NCBI RefSeq assembly: GCF_963678635.1
Contig: NC_087069.1
Span: forward strand, 30,544,776 to 30,608,775
Source: Symsagittifera roscoffensis
Lineage: Eukaryota; Xenacoelomorpha; Acoela; Convolutidae
Direction of reading: 5' to 3'
Length of the DNA: 64,000 bases
In this document: in pieces, positions 30,459 through 40,610 of the stretch
Layout: every line of letters starts with the position of its first letter
How positions within the stretch are numbered: position 1 is the stretch's first letter
Program-made: the position numbers and the translations under genes
The notes under the pieces: generated by a model
What the model saw: only the letters and a program-made list of their open reading frames with translations
The model's database searches: none
What the model was told of the DNA's origin: nothing

Positions 30459-30716
30459 TTATAAAACTGATTGATTCTCAGGTAAAGGAACGGCAACCTT
30501 TTGTGTAATTTTATCAAATGATACATAGAGTCCGTTACATTCAAAAGCTTGAGCACCTAGACGTTCTCGAATTTTGTTGTTCATGGCTACAAGTATATCA
30601 ACAATACTTGGATACAATCCTGGTTCAATGTTCATCGGTACAATCTTTCTTTTCTCCTCAGACCTTTCTCTACCATCTACGATTAAAAACTTTCCCTCTG
30701 TAACAAATTGGTACAA
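30459..30716 (-). pseudogene. Polinton structural-protein-like fragment
   Basis: The 85-residue frame reads KIVPMNIEPGLYPSIVDILV, then AMNNKIRERLG and LYVSFDKITQKVAVPLPE. The pattern EPG-YPS-V-LV-AMN followed by a beta strand with VSFDKIT-KV is one I associate with a conserved Polinton virion-like protein of unknown fold. It is flanked by other capsid-like remnants on the same strand. No catalytic motif. Function is inferred from context only. Confidence 0.4.
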
Positions 30717-31092
30717 AGAAGGGTATGATATTTCTGAAATAGCAACTTCTCATTCTCCTTTCAAATGTATTTGTTTGGATGAAAGTTTGTAAAAGAACAA
30801 AGACTATTATTCGGATAACAATTAAAAGAATCGTTGGAAATCAACTCAATAGTAAAAGATTCCATGACAACTGATCGATAGAAATTGAGTTTAAAAAAGG
30901 TTTTACCTTTAATCAGAACATTTTTTCAGCTCTTTTTAAAAAATTTCTTTCCAGATGTTCTTCTTTGTCGAGATCTTTGATGATGTATGTAGGAAGTTTT
31001 TTTGTAGATATTGCCGAAATTTCAAAAATTTCATCTGTAAATTGTGCTTTGTATCTTTTTCGGAACGAAATATCATCCTTTGAAATTCTCAC

Positions 31093-31818
31093 TCAGTCTC
31101 CAACTTTGAATTTTAGTCTCCTGTACCTTGTTAGAGGTTTATTGTACAGAGATCTTTTGACGCGAAAATTCATTGTAGACACAAATTGCGGCAAATTGTG
31201 AGCGAATTTTTCACCAAGATTGTCTATGTAACGGTAAATTATGTGTTTTAATGATTGGATGGCTCTCTCTGCAAATGCAGCTTTTGTTTCACTCATTGTC
31301 GAGTAAACTTCAAGGTTTTGTTTCCATGCAAAGTTTTTTGAAAGTTCCCCTAAATTCTGTTCCTTTATCAACCCAACGCTTTTCAGGTGTAGTTTTCGAG
31401 AAATCATTTTTTTGAGAGCTTGTAAAGTGCCTTTGGCATATTTAGTTTTCATTGATTGAACTCTGCCAAATCTCGAAAAAACATCAATAGCAACCACTAA
31501 ATATTTGACTCCATTGTTTTAACTCGGTAGTTTGTCCACAAATGCCAAGTCCATACACCAAATATCATTGACAATTTTTGAAAACGCTTGAAGCCTTCGG
31601 AAACGTCTGATTGGTGGACCAAATTTTGTATATGATGTCTTGGTTTGTAAAAATTGTTCTACTTTCTTTTTTGACAACCCGCTTGCTTTACTCATGTTTC
31701 GCACAGAACCGTACGCAGCTCTACCCCTAGAATACAATCTGATCAGACTTACATTTTCAGATTTTGAAAGGGATCCAAATTCCTCTGTGTTTCGCTTTGG
31801 CATTCTTGTTGAAAACAA
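31093..31818 (-). pseudogene. int: Polinton retrovirus-like integrase, broken
   Basis: The N-terminal part (31519-31818) contains KVEQFLQTKTSYTKFGPPIRR, shortened here as its core, then DIWCMDLAFVD with the first catalytic Asp. An in-frame TAA at about 31517 interrupts it. The second part (31093-31497) reads VAIDVFSRFGRVQ, then a stretch whose D-K-G-type second catalytic motif lies in a different frame between two compensating frameshifts. ETKAAFAERAIQSLK follows with the catalytic Glu, then the chromodomain-proximal LKFKVGD. In Polintons this enzyme inserts the element with 6-bp duplications. This copy is inactive. Confidence 0.85.
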
Positions 31819-32040
31819 ATTTAGGTGGAATTTGAGTTGCTTCTAAAATGGTAAAGTAAATATTGGGAAAGTCGGTACTTTTTCGCTTTGGCGCACACTT
31901 AAAATCTACAATTGATTCTTTTGTACCTCGATTATCGAAGTCAAAATTATTGTATCTCGATTATCGAAGTCAAAATTAAATCAATAAGGTGCTTATTACT
32001 ACTCGTTTTCAACTTTGCTTTTATAGAATTGTAAATAGAA

Positions 32041-32265
32041 TCAAAATCTTTTGGTACAATTTCTTCTTTTTCTTGCTTTTGTTCCAATTTTGGTTTTATC
32101 GGAAGTGTATTTTGAGAGTAAATCAGTACTCTTGACATCTCTAGGTGTTTTCCCAATAGATCTATTGACGCGACAATTCATTGTAGACACAAAGTAAGGA
32201 ATTAGAAGTTCTAAGTAAGGAATTAGAACAAACTGATCCATACTATGACAATCGCTCAATGACAA
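32041..32265 (-). pseudogene. Second copy of the integrase 3' part
   Basis: The frame includes YFVSTMNCRVNRSIGKTPRDV, the region after the catalytic Glu of the integrase, also found at about 31150-31200. It marks a partial duplication between the integrase and the ATPase block. Confidence 0.6.
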
Positions 32266-32461
32266 AAGGAGTGATAACAGATATTAATTGTAAGCCTTTT
32301 GGTGAACTCAAAATAGTTCTCCTTTTATGCAGTGAAGTTTTTCTTCGATATTTTACTACGTCTTTTTTTCCGATATCAAATAACTCGCCTCGTAGCAAGT
32401 TTGATAGACATTCGCTGAGGAATTGAATGAAACTTCATGAACAATGGAGGATGATTTGTTT

Positions 32462-33029
32462 TTAAAGTTTTTGGGAAAATGTTTGAAATATTGGGAGTAT
32501 AGAGACGTATTGTATGCTCATCGTCCAAAAACTTTGTTTCTGCTCCTGCTGGTAGATAAAATTTTGATGGAACTGAACCGCTGTTTGTGCAATATCTGTC
32601 TTTGGAGTTAAATCAATGAGTAAATGACCATAAGGAGTAGATGTTGCATCTTGATACCACTCTTTCAATTGTGATCCTAAACCTAGTTGTTGTCTTAATG
32701 TATTCCAGCAGCAGCGGTTTTTACAAACTGCCTAGAATTTGAAATTTCTTCACAAGAGTCATCCAATATCAACAAACATTTTTTGTTCCATTATTGGGAA
32801 GGTTTTCAATCAGTTCAAAGTCAACTACTTGGATAAACTTGAGGTTTTTTCTTTGCAATTGTCCATAAAGAAAATGATAATGTTGATAAAAGTAAAAAAA
32901 AGTTTTGTCAAACTTTGGTTGAAACGTACCAATTTTTAACAACTCAAAAATAAGATGCGATTTTCCAGATTCAATCGGTCCAACTAACGAAATAAAAACT
33001 CGTTCTTTGGTTGAAATTATTTTATTCAT
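32462..33029 (-). pseudogene. Packaging ATPase (FtsK/HerA-like), copy 1
   Basis: The frame begins MNKIISTKERVF, whose ATG overlaps the stop of the upstream membrane protein (ATGA). Walker A is GPIESGKSHL, followed by GTFQPKFDK, FYQHYHFLYGQLQRK and VDFELIENLPNNGTK. The Walker B region is disrupted by a deletion and frameshift; the C-terminal block EWYQDATSTPYGHLLIDL appears at about 32600-32668. This is the DNA-packaging ATPase typical of Polintons and related viruses. Confidence 0.85.
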
Positions 33030-33325
33030 AGCTTTGGAGAAGGTAAAATATAACCGACTGTACTTGATAAAACTGCTACCCAAACTGTTGTTTTTTCGCA
33101 TGTAGTGGATTTTTTTATTCGCACAATTGCACATGCTAGTATTAAAATTAAGACAAAAAATTGGCACATAAAAACTAGAAGAGATCTATTACACGTACGT
33201 TCAAAAAACTTCCATGATTTTCGATCATGATTCTTCTCATCAAAAACAAAATTTCCTAAATTTAATTGCTTGTCACATTCATCACCTATCTCAACTTTGG
33301 AATGAAAAAATTGATAATGATTAAC
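33026..33325 (-). CDS. Polinton small membrane protein, copy 1
   Basis: An open minus-strand stretch reads FFHSKVEIGDECDKQLNLG, then KSWKFFERTCNRS, a hydrophobic segment (LVFMCQFFVLILILACAIVR), a short Cys loop, and a second hydrophobic segment ending STVGYILPSPKL. Two membrane helices are likely. The duplicate at 34942-35205 keeps the same ends. The start is unclear: the copy-2 Met is Ile here. The stop overlaps the ATPase ATG. I associate this protein with Polintons of marine invertebrates; its function is unknown. Confidence 0.55.
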   Translation of the reverse strand, partial: VNHYQFFHSKVEIGDECDKQLNLGNFVFDEKNHDRKSWKFFERTCNRSLLVFMCQFFVLILILACAIVRIKKSTTCEKTTVWVAVLSSTVGYILPSPKL

Positions 33326-33349
33326 ATTTAATTTTCAAAAACACGTTAA

Positions 33350-33849
33350 TGCAAAAATATTTAGATTATTTACAATTTATTAAAGAACATCGAGTTCATG
33401 TTCCGTATGCAAATCCTTTTCTTTCTGCACAGTGAAGAGTATTTGCATGACGAAATGGGTAGTTGCTACACCTCCAATCATATTCTCCACCTTTCTTTGA
33501 AAATCAAATTCTGAAATTTGGGGCATGCGTAGTCATCCAAGTTTGTAATTTTTGTTTCCAAAATTACTGACAGAATTTTACATTTTAAATTTTTCATAAC
33601 TTTTTGCAAAAAAATCCGTTTCTGGAGCTTTTAATTTTTTCAATATTTTTTAAGCTCAGTTTATTTTTCATGACCACTGTTCCAATTGATTCCATTAAGA
33701 TGCTTCGTACACCAAGCAGACTGAGAAGTAGGTTTGAATTTCTTGGGAGGAAGAAAGGAATATGCCACAGTTTGTCCATTTTTATAAACTCCTAACTCTT
33801 TCACTATTTTTTTTTCAATGCATTCAATATCTAAAACATTTAGACTCAT
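33350..33849 (-). pseudogene. Conserved Polinton protein of unknown function, copy 1
   Basis: The intact part (33661-33849, from ATG) reads MSLNVLDIECIEKKIV, YKNGQTVAYSFLPPKKFKPT and QSAWCTKHLNGINW. Sequence beyond a frameshift continues in other frames (LDDYACP, then a CS-HA-like Cys/His block near 33400-33480). The duplicate at about 35290-35760 preserves the same blocks. I do not know its function. The QS-W-TKHLHGI-W block recurs in Polinton relatives. Confidence 0.5.
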
Positions 33850-33928
33850 AATGGTAACTGTTTTTGCTGAAATTTTGAGTTAAAATTACCAACAATCGAA
33901 AAATGCATATACTGAAGAAGCAAAACTT

Positions 33929-34174
33929 TTAAGATATAAACAGAAGAACAATCCAGTCATGTGAGCTTGGAAATCTAGGAGAAGCATAACAATAACCAGG
34001 TCCTTTATAAGTAGTAGTCTTCACAGATCGAGCTGCATCATATAAAAATGCATGAAGTCCAAAAACTTTTGAATTTGCAAAAAAAGTAATCCATACAAGA
34101 GTTTCCGTATCCAATAAGACCCCAAAAAAGGAAATTTTTGGTCCATTTTTTTTCAAATTTATGTTCGATCCCAA
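33929..34174 (-). pseudogene. Unknown Polinton protein with hydrophobic end, copy 1 (eroded)
   Basis: The 81-residue frame shares MGSNINLK, FFANSKVFGLHAFL and TTYK-PGYCYA-PRFPSS with the better preserved copy at 35798-36094, but loses frame before the hydrophobic C-terminus. Confidence 0.45.
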
Positions 34175-34344
34175 AACAAATCAGGTACTGATATTTCTCT
34201 TTGATATTTTACTACGTATTTTTTCCGAGATCATTTAACTTGCCTCGTAGCAAGTTTCAAGTTTACTAGACATTTGCTGAGGAATTGAATGAAACTTCAT
34301 GGACAATGGAGGATGATTTGTTTTTGAAGTTTTTGAGAAAATGT

Positions 34345-34945
34345 TTAAAGTATTGGGAGTATAGAGACGTATTGTATGCTCATCGTCCAAAAACTTTGTT
34401 TCTGTTCCTGCTGGTAGATAAAACTTTGATGGAACTGAACCGCTGTTTGTGCAATATCTGTCTTTGGAGCTAAATCAATGAGTAAATGACCATAAGGGGT
34501 AGATATTGCATCTTGATACCACTCTTTCAATTATGATCCTAAACCTAGTTATTGTCTTAATGTATTGATTTGTAAATCATCTCTCATTTGCTTTGATGAA
34601 ACAAGTTATGCAGTTCCCTGTGTCTTCCAGCAGCAGCGGTTTTTACAAACTGCCTAGAAATTGAAATTTCTTCACAAGAGTCATCCAATATCAACAAGTG
34701 TTTTGTTCCATTATTGGGAAGGTTTTCAATCAGTTCAAAGTCAACTCCTTGGATAAACTTACGGTTTTTTCTTTGCAATTGTCCATAAAGAAAACGATAA
34801 TGTTGATAAAAATAAAAAATTTTGTCAAACTTTGGTTGAAATGTACCAATTTTTAACAACTCAAAAATAAGATGCGATTTTCCATATCCACTTGGTTCAA
34901 CTAACAAAACAAAAACTCGTTTTTGGTTGAAATTATTTTATTCAT
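34345..34945 (-). pseudogene. Packaging ATPase (FtsK/HerA-like), copy 2
   Basis: The frame 34584-34907 has a Walker A variant PSGYGKSHL, GTFQPKFDK, VDFELIENLPNNGTK, then Walker B LLILDDSCEE and FVKTAAAGRHRELHNLFHQSK (the start of the sensor region). The C-terminal block EWYQDAISTPYGHLLIDL lies at 34345-34530 in another frame. A frameshift near 34907 separates the N-terminus. This copy retains the Walker B that copy 1 lost, but its P-loop has a Tyr in place of the usual small residue. Confidence 0.85.
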
Positions 34946-35205
34946 AGCTTTGGAGAAGGTAAAATATAACCGACTGTACTTGATAAAATTGCTACCCAAA
35001 CTGTTGTTTTTTCGCATGTAGTGGATAACATTATTCGCACGATTGCACATGCTAGTATTGAAATTAAGAAAAAAAATTGGCACATAAAAACTAAAAAAGA
35101 TCTATTACACGTACGTTCAAAAAACTTCCATGATTTTCGATCATGATTCTTCTCATCAAAAACAAAATTTCCTAAATTTAATTGCTTGTCACATTCATCA
35201 CCCAT
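34942..35205 (-). CDS. Polinton small membrane protein, copy 2
   Basis: An 87-residue frame from ATG: MGDECDKQLNLGNFVF, KSWKFFERTCNRS, a hydrophobic segment (FLVFMCQFFFLISILAC), CEKTTVWVAILSSTVGY, and the conserved end ILPSPKL. Two membrane segments are likely. Its stop overlaps the ATPase start, as in copy 1. Function unknown. Confidence 0.55.
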   Translation of the reverse strand: MGDECDKQLNLGNFVFDEKNHDRKSWKFFERTCNRSFLVFMCQFFFLISILACAIVRIMLSTTCEKTTVWVAILSSTVGYILPSPKL

Positions 35206-35289
35206 CTCAACTTTGGAATGAAAAAATTGATAATGATTAACATTTAATTTTCAAAAACACGTTAATGCAAAAATATTTAGATTATTTAC

Positions 35290-35775
35290 AATTTATTAAA
35301 AAACATCGAGTTCATGTTCCGTATGCAAATCCTTTTCTTTCTGCACAGTGAAGAGTATTTGCATGACGAAATGGGTAGTTGCTACACCTCCAATCATATT
35401 CTCCATCTTTCTTTGAAAATCAAATTCTGAACTTTTGGGCATGCGTAGACATCCAAGTTTGTAATCTTTGTTTCCAAAATAACTGACAGAATTTTAAATT
35501 TTTCATAACTTTTTGCAAAAAAATCCGTTTCTGGAGCTTTTAATTTTTTCAATATTTTCTATGCTCAGTATATTTTCCATGACCACTCTTCCAATTGATT
35601 CCATGAAGATGCTTCGTACACCAAGCAGACTGAGATGTAGGTTTGAATTTTTTGGGAGGAAGAAAGGAATATCCTACGGTTTGTCCATTTTTATAAACTC
35701 CTAACTCTTTCACTATTTTGATTTCAATACATTCAGTATCTAAAACATTTAGACTCTTGATGGTAATTGTTTTTG
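35290..35775 (-). pseudogene. Conserved Polinton protein of unknown function, copy 2
   Basis: It parallels 33350-33849: SLNVLDTECIEIKIVKELG, GYSFLPPKKFKPT and QSAWCTKHLHGINW. The first Met of copy 1 is Lys here. Later parts are frameshifted. Function unknown. Confidence 0.5.
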
Positions 35776-35797
35776 CTGAAATTTTGAGTTAAACTGA

Positions 35798-36094
35798 CTA
35801 AAAATCGAACAATGCGTATACTGATGAAGCAAAAATTTTAACATATAAACAGAAGAACAATCCAATCACGTGACCAAGAAAACAAGAACTTGGAAATCTA
35901 GGTAAAGCATAACAATAACCAGGTTCCTTATAAGTAGTAGACTTCACAGATCCATCTGCATCATTTAAAAATGCATGAAGTCCGAAAACTTTTGAATTTG
36001 CAAAAAAATAATCCATACAAGTATTGCCGTATCCAATTAGGCCCCCAAAAGGAAGTTTTTGGTCCATTTCTTTCAAATTTATGTTCGATCCCAA
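35798..36094 (-). CDS. Unknown Polinton protein with hydrophobic C-terminus, copy 2
   Basis: A 98-residue frame from ATG, with GLIGYGNTCMDYFFANSKVF, then GLHAFLNDADGSVKS, PGYCYALPRFPSS, and a hydrophobic tail (FLGHVIGLFFCLYVKIF) likely to span a membrane. It is intact in this copy and broken at 33929-34174. No family recognised. Confidence 0.5.
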   Translation of the reverse strand: MGSNINLKEMDQKLPFGGLIGYGNTCMDYFFANSKVFGLHAFLNDADGSVKSTTYKEPGYCYALPRFPSSCFLGHVIGLFFCLYVKIFASSVYALFDF

Positions 36095-36179
36095 AACAAA
36101 ACAGGTACAAAGAAATTATTTTTTTCTTTTTGTAAATAATGGAAAGTCATATTTAATCAAATCAAAATTATTGAGAAAT

Positions 36180-36497
36180 TTATTCAATTTCTGAACGTTC
36201 ATTTTCTACAGTGCATTCGTCAATAATGATACAAGTTTTTTTGAATGTTTCTACATAAGACAAAACCGAGGGGATAAAATCAGCCAGTTTATCATACTCT
36301 ACTTTTTCCAAATGAAATTTCTGATTGCTTTTCCAAGTGTTTCTTTTTCTAAGATACTCTATAAGATCTATTTTTTTAATATCTGAATGATATATTAGAA
36401 AAACTTTTCGTCTTCCTTTATGCAAAGTCCACTCAAATTGAGAAATTTGTGATTCTGTATGAAAATTTTGCAATTTTGGTAAATTTTGAGATTTCAA
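36180..36497 (-). CDS. Hypothetical Polinton protein
   Basis: A 105-residue frame from ATG on the same strand as the other structural-type genes. It reads KVFLIYHSDIKKIDLIEYLR and ends TCIIIDECTVENERSEIE. No known domain was recognised. Its position just upstream of the duplicated block suggests it is an element gene; it may be a fragment. Confidence 0.4.
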   Translation of the reverse strand: MKSQNLPKLQNFHTESQISQFEWTLHKGRRKVFLIYHSDIKKIDLIEYLRKRNTWKSNQKFHLEKVEYDKLADFIPSVLSYVETFKKTCIIIDECTVENERSEIE

Positions 36498-36719
36498 AAC
36501 TGTTAGTAAAAATTTCTGGGACTTTTCTTGTAAGACGATATGAAAAAGTCCCAGATTATTTTGAAGCCATAAAACAAGATTTCTGGAAAATACAATGTTC
36601 TAACTCATACTGCTCAGCTCAAAGAAATTTAAAAAAAAAGATTCAAGAAGAATATTTGAGTTACATTACTATAATAACATCGCTCAATAAAATTATTTAA
36701 CATTACAGTTCTCAACAAA

Positions 36720-37225
36720 CATAAAATCTCGCAAGACTTGGGCGAGCTCTTTGAATTCGTTCAAAGTATAGTTGACATAGGAAACACTCGCTTCAAGACT
36801 TCGTTCTCCTTTGCAGTGAAGAGTCGAATCTGAATGTAGGGTGGCTTGCGCTGTACTTCTTGATTGTGACACACACCCTTCTCTTCTTGTATGTTGCTAC
36901 GTAATTACACCGCATGACAGTTCGCAAGTTCTTGCTCTATGGTTGAGTCTTTGTCAGAATAGGTTTCCAATACAGGAACGAGTCCAAGGTTTTCAGCATC
37001 GTGAATAACAGTATTACGTATTGCTTATATCCTCTCCCCTTGTTTTTCACTAAGATAGACCTGCTGGGTTTTTTTCGATTCGTCCCGATCCATTTTCCAT
37101 TAGAAATTGGAAGCAAGATTCACAGTAAATTTTTCCGTTGTAGGGTTTTTGGGACCAAGAAAATCTCCTAATTCTTTTTTGGTTCTTAGCAAATTCGATA
37201 TAGTTGGGAAGATATCTTTTCGTGA
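36720..37225 (-). pseudogene. Eroded minus-strand coding remnant
   Basis: Translation on the minus strand gives broken but protein-like pieces: KRYLPNYIEFAKNQKRI and YCESCFQFLMENGSG, then HDAENLGLVPVLETYSDKDS and YIQIRLFTAKENEVLKRVF, separated by stops. They have the composition of a former gene on the strand of the other element genes. Identity unknown; this is where a larger structural gene might have been. Confidence 0.3.
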
Positions 37226-37405
37226 ATACAATTTTGATTTGAGACTATGTGCCAACTGATCAGTAGTAGATATTTCAAAATGATGATATTTGTAAATTTA
37301 TAGAAATTAGGAAATGTAGATGACTCACTGTACATTCCAAATAAGGTATTATTACCTTAAATGGAAGAATGAGTAGGTGATGATCCAAATATGGACTTTG
37401 CGTAG

Positions 37406-37945
37406 GTGATGGAACTACTATATAAGCAATTCAATGTAGATAAAACTCAATTTCAACAACTAATCGGTGATGGCATCTGCTATGTGTCAAGCATATCCCA
37501 CTTTTTATTCGGACTACAATGCAAAATCTCTTTTTATCTCTGTCTCAGAAAACTATATGAAAAATTTATTGTCACCCAAGACTACTGTGTATCTAACCAC
37601 TCATCATTCTGCTCAGTGGAAAATTGTAAGTTTCACTTAGTATTAGTCGGATCATCGCTCGATCAAATTTTGCAAAGATTAGATAAAAATCATTTCACTT
37701 ACCATATTGTTGACTGTATATATACTTTATACAAATACAGATTTTTTTCCAAAATTATTTCATCAAGAGGTGAAGTTTTCAATCAATTGAATCAAGCAGT
37801 CGAACACAACATGAAATGTAGAATACCGGAAAAACTACCCAGTGTTGCAAAGAAACGTCTGCTGCGAAAAAAATTCAAAAGACATTACCTCAGTTCTGCT
37901 CAGAAGCTTGCGTCCACACAGACTTTTGGATCAGCTTTTTTGTAA
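37406..37945 (+). CDS. Hypothetical protein on the plus strand of the Polinton
   Basis: A 179-codon frame from ATG is unusually long for this AT-rich background. It is Cys- and aromatic-rich in the first half and ends in a basic stretch (KKRLLRKKFKRHYLSS) that could be a nuclear or nucleic-acid-binding tail. No homologous family recognised. It lies among minus-strand genes, which weakens the call. Confidence 0.35.
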   Translation: MMELLYKQFNVDKTQFQQLIGDGICYVSSISHFLFGLQCKISFYLCLRKLYEKFIVTQDYCVSNHSSFCSVENCKFHLVLVGSSLDQILQRLDKNHFTYHIVDCIYTLYKYRFFSKIISSRGEVFNQLNQAVEHNMKCRIPEKLPSVAKKRLLRKKFKRHYLSSAQKLASTQTFGSAFL

Positions 37946-38920
37946 AGGATTCGAAAATATCAAAAATCAAAGTATGAGAATAAATTGATGATTGTTTTAT
38001 TGATGGTTATGGTACTGTGAATAGTGAGTGTATCACTTTTCTATTAGTAATTGAATATTTGTTTGTAAAAATCTTGTTAAAATTGTTTTTATTTAAATTG
38101 AGAAGTTTTTTCAACAAATAAATTTATAATTTCCAACACGAGTGCAAAAATTAACACGCAAGAACAAATTTTTTTTGCAAGATGCAAATTTTGATTTGAT
38201 TTTTTCAACACGTTTGCAAAAATTTTTTAAAACTTTTTACAAGATGCAAAAATTGTTTTGGTTTTTTAACACGTGTGCACAAATTTTCAAAATTTTTTTT
38301 TGTTAAATGAAAGTTTTTTTGTGTTTTTTTTGAAAACAAATGCAAAAATCTTCTTATCCATATGCGAAAAACGCAAAAGTTTTTTGTAAAAAACTTGTTA
38401 AAGACCTACTGAAAACTTTTTCATTATTGATGATTTTGTGTGCTATTCCCATTCTTAATACATTGTTTTTCTGAGGTTTTTAATCAACATACATGCAAAA
38501 ATTGAACTTTTTTTTGATCAAAATCAGAACAAAGAAATTCATAAATTTTAATTTTCAACAGTGCAAGAAAGTTTGGTTTTTTTTTTTAAATGCGAAAATA
38601 TTTAATGATTTTTTTTTAATTTGCGAGATTTTCTTTGATTTTTTTAACGAGTGCGCCGGAAATATTCTTAAAATTTTTGCATGGTGCAAAAATTAATGCA
38701 AAGTTTTTAACATATTTGCAAAAGTTGGTTTAATTTTTTGCCATCTTTCTAACAAAACTCTGTAAAAGTATTTACCAGTTGCATAATTAGTTTCTTTTTT
38801 AACAAAATTTTTCAACAAATTTTAGAAAAACTTTACCTTTGAATTTTTTTAACAAACTTTTCTATGATCTCATCTCTTTGTTCCTACCTCTTTAAAATAA
38901 AATTACTAGATGCAAAGAAA
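37946..38920. repeat. Low-complexity AT-rich stretch with recurring gatgcaaaaatt-like words
   Basis: From about 38140 to 38720, words such as tgcaaaaatt, aacacg and long T runs recur irregularly every 50-80 bp. This suggests a degenerate minisatellite. No gene is supported. Confidence 0.5.
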
Positions 38921-39480
38921 TTAAATAGGAATACACAAGACACTAACCAGTTTTTTTTTTTGAGCCACAGAGTTCTCAAACTTTTGCAAGTTCTTAATGG
39001 AGCGCAAAGCTGGTCTTGCCTCAATCACTGGTGGTTGTCTTGTTGGTTCGCTGACTGAAGTTTTTGGCTCAGAGAACCCCCCATCTTCTTCGATGGTATT
39101 TGGATTGTCCACAGATTCCTCTTCCCAAGAAAAGAGGAAATCGTCGAACAGTTGAGTCACATATCTAGAGTCAGGAGTTTCGGGGTAGTTCATTCAAGCA
39201 TGCTCGGCCTTTTCCTCCATCATTTGCATTATTCCAAGTTGGCTCTCTGTGGGGGGTACTCGTGTCATATGATGTTCGTTGAAGTCCCTTCGCATCACTT
39301 CCACCATGTGCCAGACTTGGATTGGGATGTCCATTCGTGTCAGAAAAACTCCAGAGACTGTTTCTCGCACTTGAATTTGTACTAGATCAGGCGAAAATTC
39401 TACAGATACATGAGATTGCTGTTTTGCACTGAGAAGATCTTTTTGAGCAATAAGTTGAGTTAATGATACAGAGTAAAAAC
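38921..39480 (-). pseudogene. Hypothetical minus-strand Polinton protein, one stop
   Basis: The minus-strand reading begins around CKSCFYSVSLTQLIAQKDLL and continues through VRETVSGVFLTRMDIPIQVW and ESQLGIMQMMEEKAEHA to a single stop at about 39195. It resumes with MNYPETPDSRYVTQLFDDFL and an acidic, Pro-rich tail to 38921. The length and even composition suggest one gene of about 170 codons with a late nonsense change. No known domain. It is the first minus-strand gene next to the presumed divergent promoter region. Confidence 0.45.
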
Positions 39481-39637
39481 AAGATTTACACTTGAGAGGG
39501 AGGTAGTTGACAGTGGTTAATTTGAAATTAATGTATTTAGAGCTGAGAGAAGAGGTAGTTGACGGAAGTTAAGTTGAAAATAAAATGATTTTAGTTAGGA
39601 AAGAGGGATACGTTCAACTGGAATGTGTGGGGTTTAA

Positions 39638-39789
39638 CCAATCAGAATGGATTTTCCAATCAGATTTCAGTTTCGTTTTATGGAAATCTTAAAGAAAACC
39701 CGTGTCCAATCGGAAACAAAGCTACATTTTACACATTGTCGTTTCCAATCACAAAAATGTTCATTTTTGTTCAAGTTGTCGCTTCCAAT
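39638..39789. promoter_or_regulatory. Cluster of five CCAAT boxes
   Basis: CCAATC occurs at 39638, 39656, 39706, 39745 and 39785, all on the plus strand, within 152 bp. Multiple spaced CCAAT boxes are typical NF-Y targets. The cluster lies just upstream of the minus-strand gene array. Confidence 0.5.
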
Positions 39790-40155
39790 CAGACAAATTT
39801 TACCTCTTAAGGACTTAAATCCTCCAAATAAAATAAAAGATACACATAAACAATCGCAAAAATAAATGACCAAAAATTGTTTGCTGTAAAAATAAGAAAC
39901 ATTGCCGATATAACTTACAAAAGAAGAAAAATTGAAAAAGTAGCATCTCTGCAAGTCTTCTCATCAAGTTATTTCATTTTTTTGTATATAATTGATGAGA
40001 AAATGTTAATTTTTGAGCAGATAGCCATTTTTTTTTGATTTTGATGTAGATTTAAGAGGATAAATCAAAAATGATGAATTTTTCAAAACAAATCTCTGGA
40101 AATCTGATTCTAAACCTGTTCATGCAAGATTTTGAATTTTGAATAAATGGAAGAT

Positions 40156-40425
40156 TTAAGAGTTTTGCTGGGGAGTTTTGACAAATTTGGGAGTTGGATA
40201 GAGAATAAAAAGAGTCTTTGAAATATTATCGTACGACTTTTTTATTAAATTCAAATTTTCTAAGACAAATAGAATTTCTTTTCTAGTCAGGTGTAACGCA
40301 GCAGTAAGTTTATAGCTTCGATACCCAATATGGGGATCAAAAATAAACTCTTTGATTGAGTAAGTTTCCCTAAAGAGACCTTTACTTAGTCGGAGAACTA
40401 TATTTTGGACAACATAAACGTCCAA
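40156..40425 (-). CDS. Hypothetical small minus-strand protein
   Basis: An 89-codon frame from ATG reads VVQNIVLRLSKGLFRETYSI and LHLTRKEILFVLENLNLIKK. No domain recognised. It lies between the two regulatory-looking clusters and could be chance, but its composition is less AT-biased than the background. Confidence 0.3.
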   Translation of the reverse strand: MDVYVVQNIVLRLSKGLFRETYSIKEFIFDPHIGYRSYKLTAALHLTRKEILFVLENLNLIKKSYDNISKTLFILYPTPKFVKTPQQNS

Positions 40426-40610
40426 AAAATTGTGAAAAAATTGAGAATCTCTATATATTTCATCAACAAGGAAATCACACGGAATATTTTCTTTTTTTCT
40501 TGTAGAGTAACTCGCAGTAGTTCAAATGTTTTTTAATTGACGTTTTTTCAAAAATGAATAGTTTTGATCTAAAGTTATGTCCAAAGTTATCTTTGATCCA
40601 AAGAAAATTA

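Larger units (their letters stand above)
32342..34188. repeat. Tandem duplication in the Polinton, copy 1
   Basis: About 1.85 kb that recurs at 34195-36106 in the same orientation with moderate divergence. It carries the ATPase, the small membrane protein and two conserved unknown genes. Copy 1 lacks about 60 bp within the ATPase. Confidence 0.9.
34195..36106. repeat. Tandem duplication in the Polinton, copy 2
   Basis: Direct repeat of 32342-34188 with an offset of about 1.86-1.91 kb. Shared stops and frameshifts are few, so the duplication may predate much of the decay. Confidence 0.9.

Noticed and set aside
39625-39810. Small plus-strand ORFs over the CCAAT cluster
   Set aside because: Short, overlapping in two frames, and no protein-like pattern; the repeated CCAATC words account for the composition.
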